DNA of 64,000 nt, from contig NZ_KZ686269.1 of assembly GCF_003029735.1 (NCBI RefSeq), positions 1,116,001 to 1,180,000 on the forward strand, given 5' to 3'. This DNA is from Pedobacter yulinensis. Its GTDB lineage: Bacteria; Bacteroidota; Bacteroidia; Sphingobacteriales; Sphingobacteriaceae. Under the pieces are notes generated by a model. It was not told the DNA's origin. It did not search any database and was given only the letters and a program-made list of their open reading frames with translations. Shown here piece after piece: positions 23,358 to 32,403 of this stretch (within the stretch, counting starts at the first letter, position 1; each line of letters starts with the position of its first letter). The translations under genes were made by a program, and so were the position numbers.

Positions 23358-24704
23358 TTATGATGTGGATTCAGGCATGCGTTTCCGGATGTACCTGTTC
23401 CAGAATTCAGGGTAAAAACGGTAGGCGTAAATAAGCGCATTGAAGGCGTTCACCCTGAGTTCCTTGTGCAGAATGGTTTGCGCTACGATAAAACCAAATA
23501 CATTGGCGATCAGCGTGGAATACGCAGCTCCCATTACACCATAGCGGTGAATCAGGAAATAGTTGAGTACAAGCACGACGACTGCATTCAGGATCACAAC
23601 AAAAGAGGTAACGCGTGTCTTACCGATCGAATCCATGATTACACCGAACTGCCTGCCAAATGGCCCGAAAATGCAGTACAGCAGCGTAACATTCAATATC
23701 GGAACTGCATTGGCATATTTGTCGCCCGCCAGCAGCCTGAGAAAAAAAGCATCGAAAACATAAATAAAAATCACCGCCGGGATGACCATAGCCAGAATAA
23801 TGCCTACCGAGCGTTCATACAGGTATTTGATGGCACCTTTACCCTCGGTTTCAATGCGTTTGGCACTTTGCGGGAAGACAATGGTGGCCACGGCGTTTGT
23901 CGGGATGTCGATCAGGTTTCCGATGCGTACTGCAATGCTGAATGCTCCTGAAGCCACGGGCGAGATGATGCCAGCCAGCATCCATTGGTCTATGGTGCCC
24001 GCCAGAATCGAACTGACCCAGGTTGCAAAAGCGTATTTGCCATAGTGAAAAATGCGCAGCATCCAGCCCTTGCTGAAAACGTATTTGAAATGGATGTATT
24101 TACGGGTGTAAAACCAGGAAATGATCAGGCCCACGATTGTACAGAAGATTTGTACCCAGACAAGCGTCATTACATCGGTTTTCATATTCCCGAAAAAGAC
24201 AACCACCAGGAAAAGACAAAGGATAATTTGCCTGACCGTGTTGCTTACAAACACGCCTACATACTTCAGGTTGGCCTGCTCTACACAATTGATCTGCGTG
24301 AGCACACCTGAGAAAATGAAGACAATGTTATACAGGTAAAACATGGGTTTCAGTTCGGGGGCATTCAGGGCATCGGCCAGGTAACCGGCAAACAGCAGAT
24401 TAAGGATGATGCATACCAGAGTCAGGCTGCCGCTTATAGTCAATGTTGCTGAGAAAATGTGGTTGTGTTCTTTTGCATCGCTTCCCGACATGAACTTGAT
24501 CAGGGCGCTTTGCACCAGCCCATTTCGAATAAACTCAAGAATGGTAATGGTCTGCATATACAATCCCCACACCCCGTAATCATGCTTATCCAGCAGGCGC
24601 ACAAGGATAAAAAATATAGCAAGGCTCAGTATCGTTCCCGAGAAATTTTGAATCAGATTGATGAGACCCGATTTAATCCAGTAATTATCCTTGTCACTGC
24701 TCAT
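23358..24704 (-). CDS. Wzx-like polysaccharide flippase (MATE/PST superfamily)
   Basis: An integral inner-membrane protein of 448 residues with about 12-14 predicted helices. The N-terminus 'WIKSGLINLIQNFSGTILSLAIFFILVRLL' is typical of O-antigen/teichoic-acid flippases (polysaccharide synthase family). It would move the lipid-linked repeat unit across the inner membrane. It is the last gene of the seven-gene minus-strand export operon and lies 72 bases after the GT4 gene. Its 3' end meets that of the last GT8 gene. Confidence 0.9.
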   Translation of the reverse strand: MSSDKDNYWIKSGLINLIQNFSGTILSLAIFFILVRLLDKHDYGVWGLYMQTITILEFIRNGLVQSALIKFMSGSDAKEHNHIFSATLTISGSLTLVCIILNLLFAGYLADALNAPELKPMFYLYNIVFIFSGVLTQINCVEQANLKYVGVFVSNTVRQIILCLFLVVVFFGNMKTDVMTLVWVQIFCTIVGLIISWFYTRKYIHFKYVFSKGWMLRIFHYGKYAFATWVSSILAGTIDQWMLAGIISPVASGAFSIAVRIGNLIDIPTNAVATIVFPQSAKRIETEGKGAIKYLYERSVGIILAMVIPAVIFIYVFDAFFLRLLAGDKYANAVPILNVTLLYCIFGPFGRQFGVIMDSIGKTRVTSFVVILNAVVVLVLNYFLIHRYGVMGAAYSTLIANVFGFIVAQTILHKELRVNAFNALIYAYRFYPEFWNRYIRKRMPESTS

Positions 24705-24776
24705 TGGTAGATGGTTTTAGTCGCTTGCTCGTTATAGCAGTTGAGAACGCGTGTTTCGAAGATATAGAAATATTGT

Positions 24777-25988
24777 TTAAATCTGCCGCTTTTTCTTTTC
24801 CAGCGCCGTCTCTAAAAGCGCTGAGAACTCCTCCCCCCGGCGGGTCCATGTGTTTTCTTTCGCCACAGCCTGCCGGGCCGCAACATCGGCGGGTTCGCGC
24901 AGGGGAAGCACCTTGCGAATGGCGTCTGAAAACTCGGTTGCTGTACTGCAGAATCTTGCTTCGCCGTGGGTAAACTGCTGCAGGTCGGGGTTGAAGTCTG
25001 TGATTACCACAGGTTTACCTGCCCCGAGGTATTCAAATAATTTAAGCGGAAAAATGGTCGAACTTACCTCATCTTTCGCAAAGGGGATCATGCACACATC
25101 AAAGCCTTTCAAAACCGCCGGTATCTCGTCGTAGCGCACGGCGCCCGTGAAATGGACGTTCGAAAGCTGCTGCAGGCTGTCAGGAATGAAGTTCCCTTCT
25201 ACCGGTCCCGCAAATACGAAAGACAGGTCCGCATTGCTGCGCGCCACCTCCTGCAGCAATGCAAAATCCATACGCCTTTCAATATTACCGAGATAACCGG
25301 CTATGGGCCGATTAATTCCTGAAAGCGAAGGGTGTAAAGCAAGTGCGGGGTCTGCTGCACGGCTGCTGTGACTAAAATCTGCCGCGTTGGGCACAAAATA
25401 AGTTTCAGGATTGAGCCGCTTGTGCTGTTCATAAAGCGCCTTGCTTGTGCAAATAACAAGATCGCTCGTTGCCACCAGTTCGCGTTCTGATTTCAGCCCA
25501 TGCCGGCGGTCATACGGAACAATAATGGGATCAACCGCATGGTATACCTGCAAAGCTGGCCGGAGTAACCTGCCGATGGCCGGGTAGTGGAAATTGAAAG
25601 CATTGATAAAAATATACTCGCCGATATTTTCACGCCTGATCAGCTGCCTGATGCGCCTGACCACGCGCCGCTCATTTCTTCTGAGCAACAGCCTGTAGAG
25701 CCAGCCCTCCGGTAAAAAATTGATGGTAAGCACCGGCGGGCAGATCAGCACTTTGAGACCCGGCAGGTCTGTGTCAATCACACCTTCGGCCCCATTCCTG
25801 AAATGCGGTTTGCGCACCAGGAATTCAAGGCTGTCCTTCTGCCTCATGCAGTCGCGCGTGGTGAACGGATTGTCGATATAATAAACGGTATTGTGTTTGG
25901 CAAGTTCGCGGGCGATAGTATAATTTGTCGACGCAAGGCCGTCAAACTTCATCAGGCTAAAGATGAATATGGTTTTGTTCCTGAGCAT
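24777..25988 (-). CDS. Family 4 glycosyltransferase (GT-B fold)
   Basis: A 403-residue GT-B enzyme. The C-terminal nucleotide-sugar domain shows 'IAGYLGNIERRMDF', 'FVFAGPVEGNF' and 'FPLKLFEYLGAGKPVV', the last holding the E-x7-E-like region of GT4. The N-terminal acceptor domain begins with 'IFIFSLMKFDGLASTNYTIARELA'. The protein probably adds a sugar to the lipid-linked intermediate. It lies 10 bases downstream of the O-antigen ligase gene in the same operon. Confidence 0.87.
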   Translation of the reverse strand: MLRNKTIFIFSLMKFDGLASTNYTIARELAKHNTVYYIDNPFTTRDCMRQKDSLEFLVRKPHFRNGAEGVIDTDLPGLKVLICPPVLTINFLPEGWLYRLLLRRNERRVVRRIRQLIRRENIGEYIFINAFNFHYPAIGRLLRPALQVYHAVDPIIVPYDRRHGLKSERELVATSDLVICTSKALYEQHKRLNPETYFVPNAADFSHSSRAADPALALHPSLSGINRPIAGYLGNIERRMDFALLQEVARSNADLSFVFAGPVEGNFIPDSLQQLSNVHFTGAVRYDEIPAVLKGFDVCMIPFAKDEVSSTIFPLKLFEYLGAGKPVVITDFNPDLQQFTHGEARFCSTATEFSDAIRKVLPLREPADVAARQAVAKENTWTRRGEEFSALLETALEKKKRQI

Positions 25989-25998
25989 ATTGGTTAGC

Positions 25999-27432
25999 TT
26001 ATGCCTGTATCGGGGCGGTTAATTGTTGTTGATCATCTAACTTTTTGCAAGCCACAATCAATGCGGCAGACAGGTAAAAAAGAATGTTATTCGGAAACTG
26101 TACGAGGGCCTCCTGCGGGTAATTTCCGATACCAAGCGCAAAAATGACCAATACCATGGCTAATGTGTACGTCTTGAGTTCCGGGTCGCGGATCAGGTAA
26201 TAATTATTGATTCCCGTTCTGAGAATGATAAACATCAGTGTGCAGAAAATGATCAGGCCAACCCATCCCAACTCTACGGCGACGCGTACATAACCGCTAT
26301 CCGGCGGGAAGTTGGCCAGAAAAGAATAAGGCGCGAAGCGTACACCCCAGACACCGGTCGCGCCAAGGCCGCCTCCAATCGGGTGGGTCAGGATATAAGG
26401 CTGTATACGTTTTTGGTTCATTTTCCGCACATTGAAAGAGGCATCGTCTGAAGGCGTAAACGCAGATTGAAAACGAACAATGGCGGGGTTGGAAGTTGGC
26501 AGCCGCACAAGCAGCAGGAAAAACACGCCGCCAATAACCGAAAAAATGAGAACGCGGCGGTTGTAATTCATAACCGCAAGCAAGACCATCGCTGCCGGCA
26601 GCAGCACATAAGCACCGCGCGTTCCGGAGAACAGCATGACGACCATAAACAGGGCCGCAAGACATGCAAGCACAATCTTTTTCCAGACAGGCAACCTACC
26701 AAAGATCAGCACGATACAGATAATGGTGCCAATAACCATGTTGTATGAAAAGGCTACCGGATCTGAAAAAATAGAGAACTTGCGCCAGTGGCCGTCAATA
26801 AACAGCAGGTTAGTGGTCAGTGGGTCGCTGATCGAGTTCAGTTCAAATTGAAAGAACCCAAACATCTCCTGCTTGATGGCGTAAAGGGCGGCGAAAAAAC
26901 TAAGAAAAAGCCAGATCTTCAGGATCCAGCGAATAAACCAGACCTTGTCAACCTGGTAACAAAACACAAAAAAAAGCAGCATAACGGCCGCCACACTCCT
27001 GATTGTATACACCCAGGCCATGCGTGACTCAGCCACGGGGTTTGCTACCTGGACCAGGTTGTAGGTAACCCAGACAAGCACAAGAATCGAAATGGGTTGT
27101 TTCATAAAACTCCAGTCGGGGCGCTGCTTTTGCTTGATAAAAAAACCAAGAATAAGTAATGCCTCCATTCCGTCCATCAGCGTCCCCAGCGGAAAACTGA
27201 TCACACCCATTCGAATTACCCACATCACCAGGAAAGCCATCACGATCAGCACCATGATGCCGAATTTAGGGCGGGTAACCACGAGGTACACAAGCGGAAC
27301 GCCGGCCACCAGTGCACCGATGAGCCCTGCCCCTACAATGCCGAGCATACCGATCAGCGCAGACAGGACCAGGCCGCCAGCCACCAGGACCACGTAAAGT
27401 GCAGTATTTTTATCAGACAGGGTGCTTTTCAT
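25999..27432 (-). CDS. O-antigen ligase / polymerase (Wzy_C-like) membrane protein
   Basis: A 477-residue inner-membrane protein with about 11-12 helices. A large periplasmic loop near residues 310-380 contains 'RIQPYILTHPIGGGLGATGVWG', the pattern seen around the conserved loop of O-antigen ligase family proteins. These enzymes either polymerise repeat units or ligate the chain to its acceptor; sequence alone does not separate the two. It sits between a 44-residue membrane peptide gene and the GT4 gene, in the export operon. Confidence 0.87.
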   Translation of the reverse strand: MKSTLSDKNTALYVVLVAGGLVLSALIGMLGIVGAGLIGALVAGVPLVYLVVTRPKFGIMVLIVMAFLVMWVIRMGVISFPLGTLMDGMEALLILGFFIKQKQRPDWSFMKQPISILVLVWVTYNLVQVANPVAESRMAWVYTIRSVAAVMLLFFVFCYQVDKVWFIRWILKIWLFLSFFAALYAIKQEMFGFFQFELNSISDPLTTNLLFIDGHWRKFSIFSDPVAFSYNMVIGTIICIVLIFGRLPVWKKIVLACLAALFMVVMLFSGTRGAYVLLPAAMVLLAVMNYNRRVLIFSVIGGVFFLLLVRLPTSNPAIVRFQSAFTPSDDASFNVRKMNQKRIQPYILTHPIGGGLGATGVWGVRFAPYSFLANFPPDSGYVRVAVELGWVGLIIFCTLMFIILRTGINNYYLIRDPELKTYTLAMVLVIFALGIGNYPQEALVQFPNNILFYLSAALIVACKKLDDQQQLTAPIQA

Positions 27433-27471
27433 ATAGATAGGCGGACAAACTGCTTGCGCAGGATTGCCCGG

Positions 27472-27606
27472 TTACAAAAACAGTATTTTAATAAAAAATG
27501 CAAACACACTGATAAATGCGAGGATAATCGCCGCTTTACGTGAAAGTTCCTTGACAGGATCAAGTTTGACCGTGGTTTGCGGTTTCTTGTCGGGATTGGT
27601 TCTCAT
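27472..27606 (-). CDS. 44-residue single-helix membrane peptide
   Basis: A short open frame runs from ATG at 27606 to TAA at 27472. The peptide has a polar, Lys-rich N-terminus (MRTNPDKKPQTT) and one strong hydrophobic helix over residues 25-44 (AAIILAFISVFAFFIKILFL), giving an N-in orientation by the positive-inside rule. It lies 6 bases after the GT2 stop and 39 bases before the ligase start, on the same strand, and fills an otherwise unexplained 180-base gap in a compact operon. I do not recognise a family. Its composition and placement argue for a real gene, perhaps a small partner of the ligase or synthase. Confidence 0.65.
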   Translation of the reverse strand: MRTNPDKKPQTTVKLDPVKELSRKAAIILAFISVFAFFIKILFL

Positions 27607-27612
27607 GGTGCA

Positions 27613-28764
27613 TCAATCATGTTTGGTAGCTACCGACCGCTGGTTTGCCCTGGCCGCAAAAAGCAGCGCGGTAACCTGGAGCCAGATAAATTTGGGAATA
27701 TGCAGCAACGCCCGAAAAATGCGCCGGTCGGTCTTGCCATGAGCCAGCGACAGCAGAAAACCGCCCACGAAACAGACGAAACCGGCCAGCCAAATGATCA
27801 CAGCTGTTGCAGACACAAAGACATTAGCCAGCATACACACAATTGAGAGCAGCAAAAAGATAAAAAGCGGCGGGCGCAACAACACCAGGCCGAAAAGTAA
27901 CTGATTCATGCGCAGCCTGAATAATCCCTGTCCCACCAGGCCAAATCCAAAATAAAAAAACGAAAACCACGTGTTGATCCAGCGTGACCGCTGGTTCACC
28001 AGCTGCCCTGCCTGTGTAGTTTTTTCATCGTAGACAACTGCCCGGTCCGCAAAGGCAATTCGCTTATTCATTCGCAGAATGCGGTTTTGCAGTACCTTGT
28101 CAAAGCCAGCTCCCTGCATGTCGAAACCGGCCAGGCAGTCCTGGTAAAGACGTGTTGTAAAAGCCATTCCTGAGCCCGCCAGCGTAGCGGAAGAGCCGGC
28201 GCCATACAATAACCGGCCATCATAGAAGTGGTAATAAATATCGCGGGCGGCGTCCAGGCAGGCCAGTGTGGTATTCAGGTTTTTTGGATCTCTTACCCCT
28301 TGCACAGCTTCATAGCCCCGGTCAAAGAAAACGTTGAGTTCGGCCAGGTAGGCTGGGTCGGCCAGATTATCGCTGTCTATAATTGTCAACCTGTTGTGCG
28401 GACGTACAAACCTGTTAATCGCATAAAAGTGTGAACGAACGTTGCCGGCCAGTACCTGTTCAGGCCAGAGGAGCACAACTTTTTCGTGCGAATAGTCAAA
28501 GCTGCCTGGTTTGCAGTTATCCAGCACCACGTAAACAATAAAATTCTGCTCATGCTGATCCAGGATGGATTGGATGGCTGCAGGCAGCTGGTGCGTTTGC
28601 TCATAGGCCGTAATGATCACAGCATAGTCTGCCGGCTCCGTTGGTACTGCGGCGACCGATCCGCTACCCACTGCTTTGCGCAGCAGGTAAAACCCATAAA
28701 GCAGCAGCGGGAAAACCAGATGGAACCCGATAAGCACTTGTATTATGATCCAGACAACCATCAT
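27613..28764 (-). CDS. Family 2 glycosyltransferase, processive-type, membrane-bound
   Basis: A 383-residue inner-membrane GT2. One N-terminal helix precedes the catalytic domain, which shows 'VVLDNCKPGS', the metal-binding 'IIDSDNLADP' and the Q-x-x-R-W motif as 'NQRSRWINTW'; three hydrophobic segments follow. Q-x-x-R-W is the acceptor-binding hallmark of cellulose- and hyaluronan-synthase-like enzymes, but monofunctional GT2 proteins also carry it. It lies 9 bases downstream of the Wzc-like gene. It could extend the chain or add a side sugar. Confidence 0.87.
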   Translation of the reverse strand: MMVVWIIIQVLIGFHLVFPLLLYGFYLLRKAVGSGSVAAVPTEPADYAVIITAYEQTHQLPAAIQSILDQHEQNFIVYVVLDNCKPGSFDYSHEKVVLLWPEQVLAGNVRSHFYAINRFVRPHNRLTIIDSDNLADPAYLAELNVFFDRGYEAVQGVRDPKNLNTTLACLDAARDIYYHFYDGRLLYGAGSSATLAGSGMAFTTRLYQDCLAGFDMQGAGFDKVLQNRILRMNKRIAFADRAVVYDEKTTQAGQLVNQRSRWINTWFSFFYFGFGLVGQGLFRLRMNQLLFGLVLLRPPLFIFLLLSIVCMLANVFVSATAVIIWLAGFVCFVGGFLLSLAHGKTDRRIFRALLHIPKFIWLQVTALLFAARANQRSVATKHD

Positions 28765-28773
28765 GCGTTCACC

Positions 28774-30945
28774 TTATTTACGGCCGGCTGCTGTGCCTAC
28801 CTTGTTCAGTACCCACCCTAAAAATTTCGGTTTCAGCGATTCCAGGAAGGCAACGTGCGCCTTCTTTTCCTCTGTAAGCGACTGATCTGCTTCGAATACC
28901 GAAACGACCGCATCGGCAAAATCCAGCCATTCGCGTGATTTGTCAATGTGTATCAGCGATGCAGTCTCGACCAGAATGATATCGAAATGTTCTTTGAGCA
29001 CAGCCAGACGCTGGGTAACAGTTTTTGAATCAATGAGTTCCAGAAGAGACTTGTCTCCGCCCTGGTTGCCCAGCGCGAACACACTGCCTCTTTCGTTCGA
29101 AACCTGTCCCATCTCGCCCGACATCAGGTATTCTTCCAGCATAAGTGGCTGGCTCATGATTTTGGTCAGGCCGGGGTTGTGGAAATTTCCGTCGATGAGC
29201 AGCACCTTACGGTTTGTAACGGCAAAAGCGTAGGCCAGGCCGAGCGTCATCAGTGACTTGCCCTCGCGGTCGCCAATGCTGTTAACCATCAGCACCTGGC
29301 TGTCTGGCGACAAAAGCTGCATTTCACGCGCTACCTCGAGCCGTACAGAGCGAATCTGGTCTTTGAAACGCTGCAGATCGGCAGGCAGTGAGCGGCTTTC
29401 CCAGAGTGATTTCATTTGCAGGCTGCCTGCATCGATCCGGTTGAGTTCGCTGAGAACAGGCAGGCCGGTCTGATTGGCCAGGTCTTTCGCGTTGCGGATG
29501 GAACTATCAAAGTAATAGATTACAAAAAACACCACAAGGCAGAAGATCAGACTGATCACGCCGCTGATGATGACCAGCAGCATTTTTTTAGATGGTACAA
29601 GCGTTCCCGGCATCGCATCCTGTACAATCCGCAGTTTGCCCGAAAAACCGGATTCCATCTTGATCTGGTTGTAACGATTTAAGATTTCCAGGTACTCCTT
29701 GCTGGCCACTTCGATATCGCGGTCGTAACTTTGTACCACAGCCTCATTCGGCACGAGGGCGCTGAACTGCTTGTTGAGGTTTTCAATCGATTTGTTGAGT
29801 GATTGAACGCTGTATCTTGCCAGGTCTAGCTGGATTTCGAGCGTAACCTTCTGCTGGCGGAGGCTTTGCGCTGTACTGAGCGGGTTACCCACATAATTAT
29901 CATTCACAGCATTGATCTGCCGGCTCATGACATTCTGCAGCGAGTCGATTTTTGGCTGGTACCATTCATCAAAATCATTCTCTACATACTTGTCATACAA
30001 GTTGCGCAGCTTTTCGCGCGTTTCTGTGATCTGCTGGTTCGGTCTGATCAGTGTGGACTCGACATATTCCCGTGCATTCGGCTCAAATTTGTTGTTGATG
30101 TTCCGGATGGCCCCCGTAAGCGAGGCCACGTCTTTTTCGGCCTCCTTTTTCTTCGACTCGAATGCCATCATTTGCCCGTATATACTCGAAGATTGCTCGC
30201 TGATGTTCAGTACACCATTTTTGATCTTATAATCCTGCAAACCAAGAATTTTATCGTTCATGGTTTTAAACTTCTGTTTCAACAGGTCTTCGAGGTATGC
30301 GACAGACCGGTTGTGGTTTTCACGAAGCAGGGCTGAGTAATAGGCCAGGAATTCATCGGCAAGCGTATTGATGACATATGCTGACAATTGTGGGTTTTCA
30401 GACTCGTACTGGATATAAATAAAATCGCTTGAACCCAACCTAAAAATGCTGAGCTTGTTGCGCAGGTCTGACTCGTGATACTGCATGGAATGCAGCAGGT
30501 CATCCAGGTTCTTTTGCTCGGGGTTAGTCAGGTTCAGGCTTTGTTTGGTACGGTATTTTTCTTTGAATACCGCTATGGCTTTGCGCCTGGCCTCGGGACT
30601 CAGGCCCTGCACCATATTGCTGGCCGAACGAAACGGCTTGCGCCCTTCCATGTCATTCAGCATGAGTCGGTAGGAAACCAGGTCAATGATTTTTTTAAGC
30701 CGCATCATTTCAATCAGATTGCTGAATTCCTGGTTAATCCGGTTCTCCTGCAGAACGTCTGCACCCAGGATACTGGGTACACTTTGGGTATTGTCTACGA
30801 TACCTGTTGCGATCTGGACCTGTGAGGTGTACATGTCGGGCATTTTCCTGGTCAGGAAATAAGTAATGATGACGGTAATGATCGGAACCAGGATCAGGAC
30901 ATACCTGTTCTTCAGCAGCAGTTGTAAAAATTTTTTAAGCTCCAT
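28774..30945 (-). CDS. Wzz/Wzc-like polysaccharide co-polymerase with degenerate kinase domain
   Basis: A 723-residue inner-membrane protein. A Wzz-type domain lies between helix 1 (about residues 14-32) and helix 2 (about 470-492), with a long periplasmic coiled-coil region; a cytoplasmic BY-kinase-like domain follows. Walker A is intact ('GDREGKS', about residue 557). The Walker A' motif reads 'LLIDGNFHNP' instead of D-x-D, and Walker B reads 'IILVETAS' without Asp. No C-terminal tyrosine cluster is present. Chain-length control is therefore likely, but tyrosine-kinase activity is doubtful. The ATG at 30945 is preceded by a strong GGAGGAGG ribosome site inside the end of the TolC-like gene, which rules against the earlier ATG at 30993. 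Confidence 0.85.
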   Translation of the reverse strand: MELKKFLQLLLKNRYVLILVPIITVIITYFLTRKMPDMYTSQVQIATGIVDNTQSVPSILGADVLQENRINQEFSNLIEMMRLKKIIDLVSYRLMLNDMEGRKPFRSASNMVQGLSPEARRKAIAVFKEKYRTKQSLNLTNPEQKNLDDLLHSMQYHESDLRNKLSIFRLGSSDFIYIQYESENPQLSAYVINTLADEFLAYYSALLRENHNRSVAYLEDLLKQKFKTMNDKILGLQDYKIKNGVLNISEQSSSIYGQMMAFESKKKEAEKDVASLTGAIRNINNKFEPNAREYVESTLIRPNQQITETREKLRNLYDKYVENDFDEWYQPKIDSLQNVMSRQINAVNDNYVGNPLSTAQSLRQQKVTLEIQLDLARYSVQSLNKSIENLNKQFSALVPNEAVVQSYDRDIEVASKEYLEILNRYNQIKMESGFSGKLRIVQDAMPGTLVPSKKMLLVIISGVISLIFCLVVFFVIYYFDSSIRNAKDLANQTGLPVLSELNRIDAGSLQMKSLWESRSLPADLQRFKDQIRSVRLEVAREMQLLSPDSQVLMVNSIGDREGKSLMTLGLAYAFAVTNRKVLLIDGNFHNPGLTKIMSQPLMLEEYLMSGEMGQVSNERGSVFALGNQGGDKSLLELIDSKTVTQRLAVLKEHFDIILVETASLIHIDKSREWLDFADAVVSVFEADQSLTEEKKAHVAFLESLKPKFLGWVLNKVGTAAGRK

Positions 30946-30946
30946 C

Positions 30947-31666
30947 TTATTTAACCTCCTCCAATCGTTTACCCAGCATTTCTTCCAGTGCAACTTTGGC
31001 TGTCAGGAAAGCGGCTTCGGCAGCAATCTTACCCTGCGCCTGGGCACTTACTGTTGTCATGGCGCTGTTGTATTCAGAAAATGTAGCAGCTCCTTTCTCG
31101 TATTTTGCACGCACATCTCTGAAGCTGTTTTGAATGTCAACAAGACCTTTTGTCTGAATGCGAAGCACTTCCAGGCTCTGGATATACTGGTAGTAACGCC
31201 GTTTTACCTCCGATTCGAGGGTCAGGATATACTCCTCACGGTTTGTCTGCGCAATGCGGTAATCGATTCGGGACTGCTTTACATTGTAAGGTTTCTGAAA
31301 AAGCGTTCCGATGTTCACACCCACCCCAAACTGGAAGCCGTTCAACAGAACCGGGCTCAACGTACTTCCAGATTCAGGAGCTCCGGTAATGGGATTTGTA
31401 ACGGTTATGTTATTTTGAGGCTGTTTAACGTAAGACAGGTTAAAGAAATCGAGCCAGGAAACGCTCTGGCGGCCAATGTCGAGCTTGGCGCGCGCCACCT
31501 GGTCGTTGAAATTTTTCATGCGGGGATAATTTTCTTTCGCGGTAGCAATCAGTTTCTCCAGGTAAACCAGCGAAATTTCTCCCATCATGCTTTCCTGGGC
31601 ACGTGCCAAGTGGCAAAAGGCTGAAAGTAGAGTAAAACAAACAATACTTCGGGTAGCAGATCTCAT
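30947..31666 (-). CDS. Short TolC-like outer-membrane efflux domain protein
   Basis: A secreted protein of 239 residues with a signal peptide (residues 1-24, ending ARA-Q). The mature part is mostly alpha-helical with 'YLEKLIATAKENYPRMK' near the start and a long coiled-coil C-terminal half ('KYEKGAATFSEYNSAMTTVSAQAQGKIAAE'), as in the outer-membrane-factor (TolC) family. Full-length TolC proteins have about 420-480 residues in two structural repeats; this one holds about one repeat. It is the first gene of the export operon, and its stop codon is one base before the Wzc-like start. It probably forms or assists the outer-membrane exit for the polysaccharide. Confidence 0.8.
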   Translation of the reverse strand: MRSATRSIVCFTLLSAFCHLARAQESMMGEISLVYLEKLIATAKENYPRMKNFNDQVARAKLDIGRQSVSWLDFFNLSYVKQPQNNITVTNPITGAPESGSTLSPVLLNGFQFGVGVNIGTLFQKPYNVKQSRIDYRIAQTNREEYILTLESEVKRRYYQYIQSLEVLRIQTKGLVDIQNSFRDVRAKYEKGAATFSEYNSAMTTVSAQAQGKIAAEAAFLTAKVALEEMLGKRLEEVK

Positions 31667-32403
31667 CAATAAGGAATATAATAGGTTATAAATATAAGGT
31701 TTTGCCGTAGAGAAAAACAAGTCTTCCAGGCAGCTTGGGTGGTGGCAAGTTTCAAGCCAAAGGCCCCGATAGGCTGGCAACGGTTCGATAAGTAGTGGTG
31801 CACGGATACTTGAACATAGGTTTCAGGCCGCCAAAGTAGGTAAAAAGCCCCGAAGAATGCTCCAGTTCATCGACAAAAACTACAGCCTCATGCCCGCTCA
31901 GCGGTCACAACACTGACATCGAGCAATTTGCCATGTGCCGGGCCAGGGCTGAAACCTACTCCCCTGCTGTTTATTTCATGCAGTCACAGACCGGAGCCAT
32001 TGCTGTTGAAAATGCAGGGAGCCTATTTGAGGCACGTAACAGATTTTCCCCGTAAGACCGCTAAAAAACGAGGAATAATTTCCCCATATTTTGAATTTTG
32101 AGCGTTCCGCGGGCGATCAGCACAAAGCGAAAAAATTTATGGTGTTATTTTTTGCCCTGCGGATTGAAGGTCCCGTTCAGCTTTTCAGAATTGCCCTATT
32201 CGATCAATATCGACATTTCTTCCCGGTGACGCCACGTTTTTTCGGCAGATAGTTTTCATGGAATTATGTATTTTTACCTTGTAATCATACCCCTGTCTGT
32301 ATAAGCGCGGCTACGCGACCAACAATTGCCTTGTAATGGCTCATGTTTTGCCAATAAGATGGTCAGTAAGATTACCTAAAATTACATTTACTAGATCATC
32401 ATT
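31667..32403. other. 737-base gap between divergent export and T9SS operons
   Basis: I see no convincing gene. A possible minus-strand promoter for the export operon is TATATTTA at 31689-31696 with CTTG at 31718-31721 (21-base spacer). Around 31864-32055 one plus-strand frame is open without a good start, and its translation matches nothing I recognise. The last 150 bases before 32404 are AT-rich and must hold the T9SS operon promoter, but no good -33/-7 pair is visible. Confidence 0.4.
31689..31721 (-). promoter_or_regulatory. Putative promoter of the polysaccharide export operon
   Basis: On the minus strand CTTG, a 21-base spacer and TATATTTA are followed by the TolC-like start 22 bases later. 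Each box has one mismatch to the Bacteroidota consensus. It is the best candidate upstream of the seven-gene operon. Confidence 0.4.

Noticed and set aside
31864..32055. Open plus-strand stretch in the gap before the adhesin gene
   Set aside because: No suitable start or ribosome site, and the translation is not recognisable; it could be a decayed gene but this cannot be supported.
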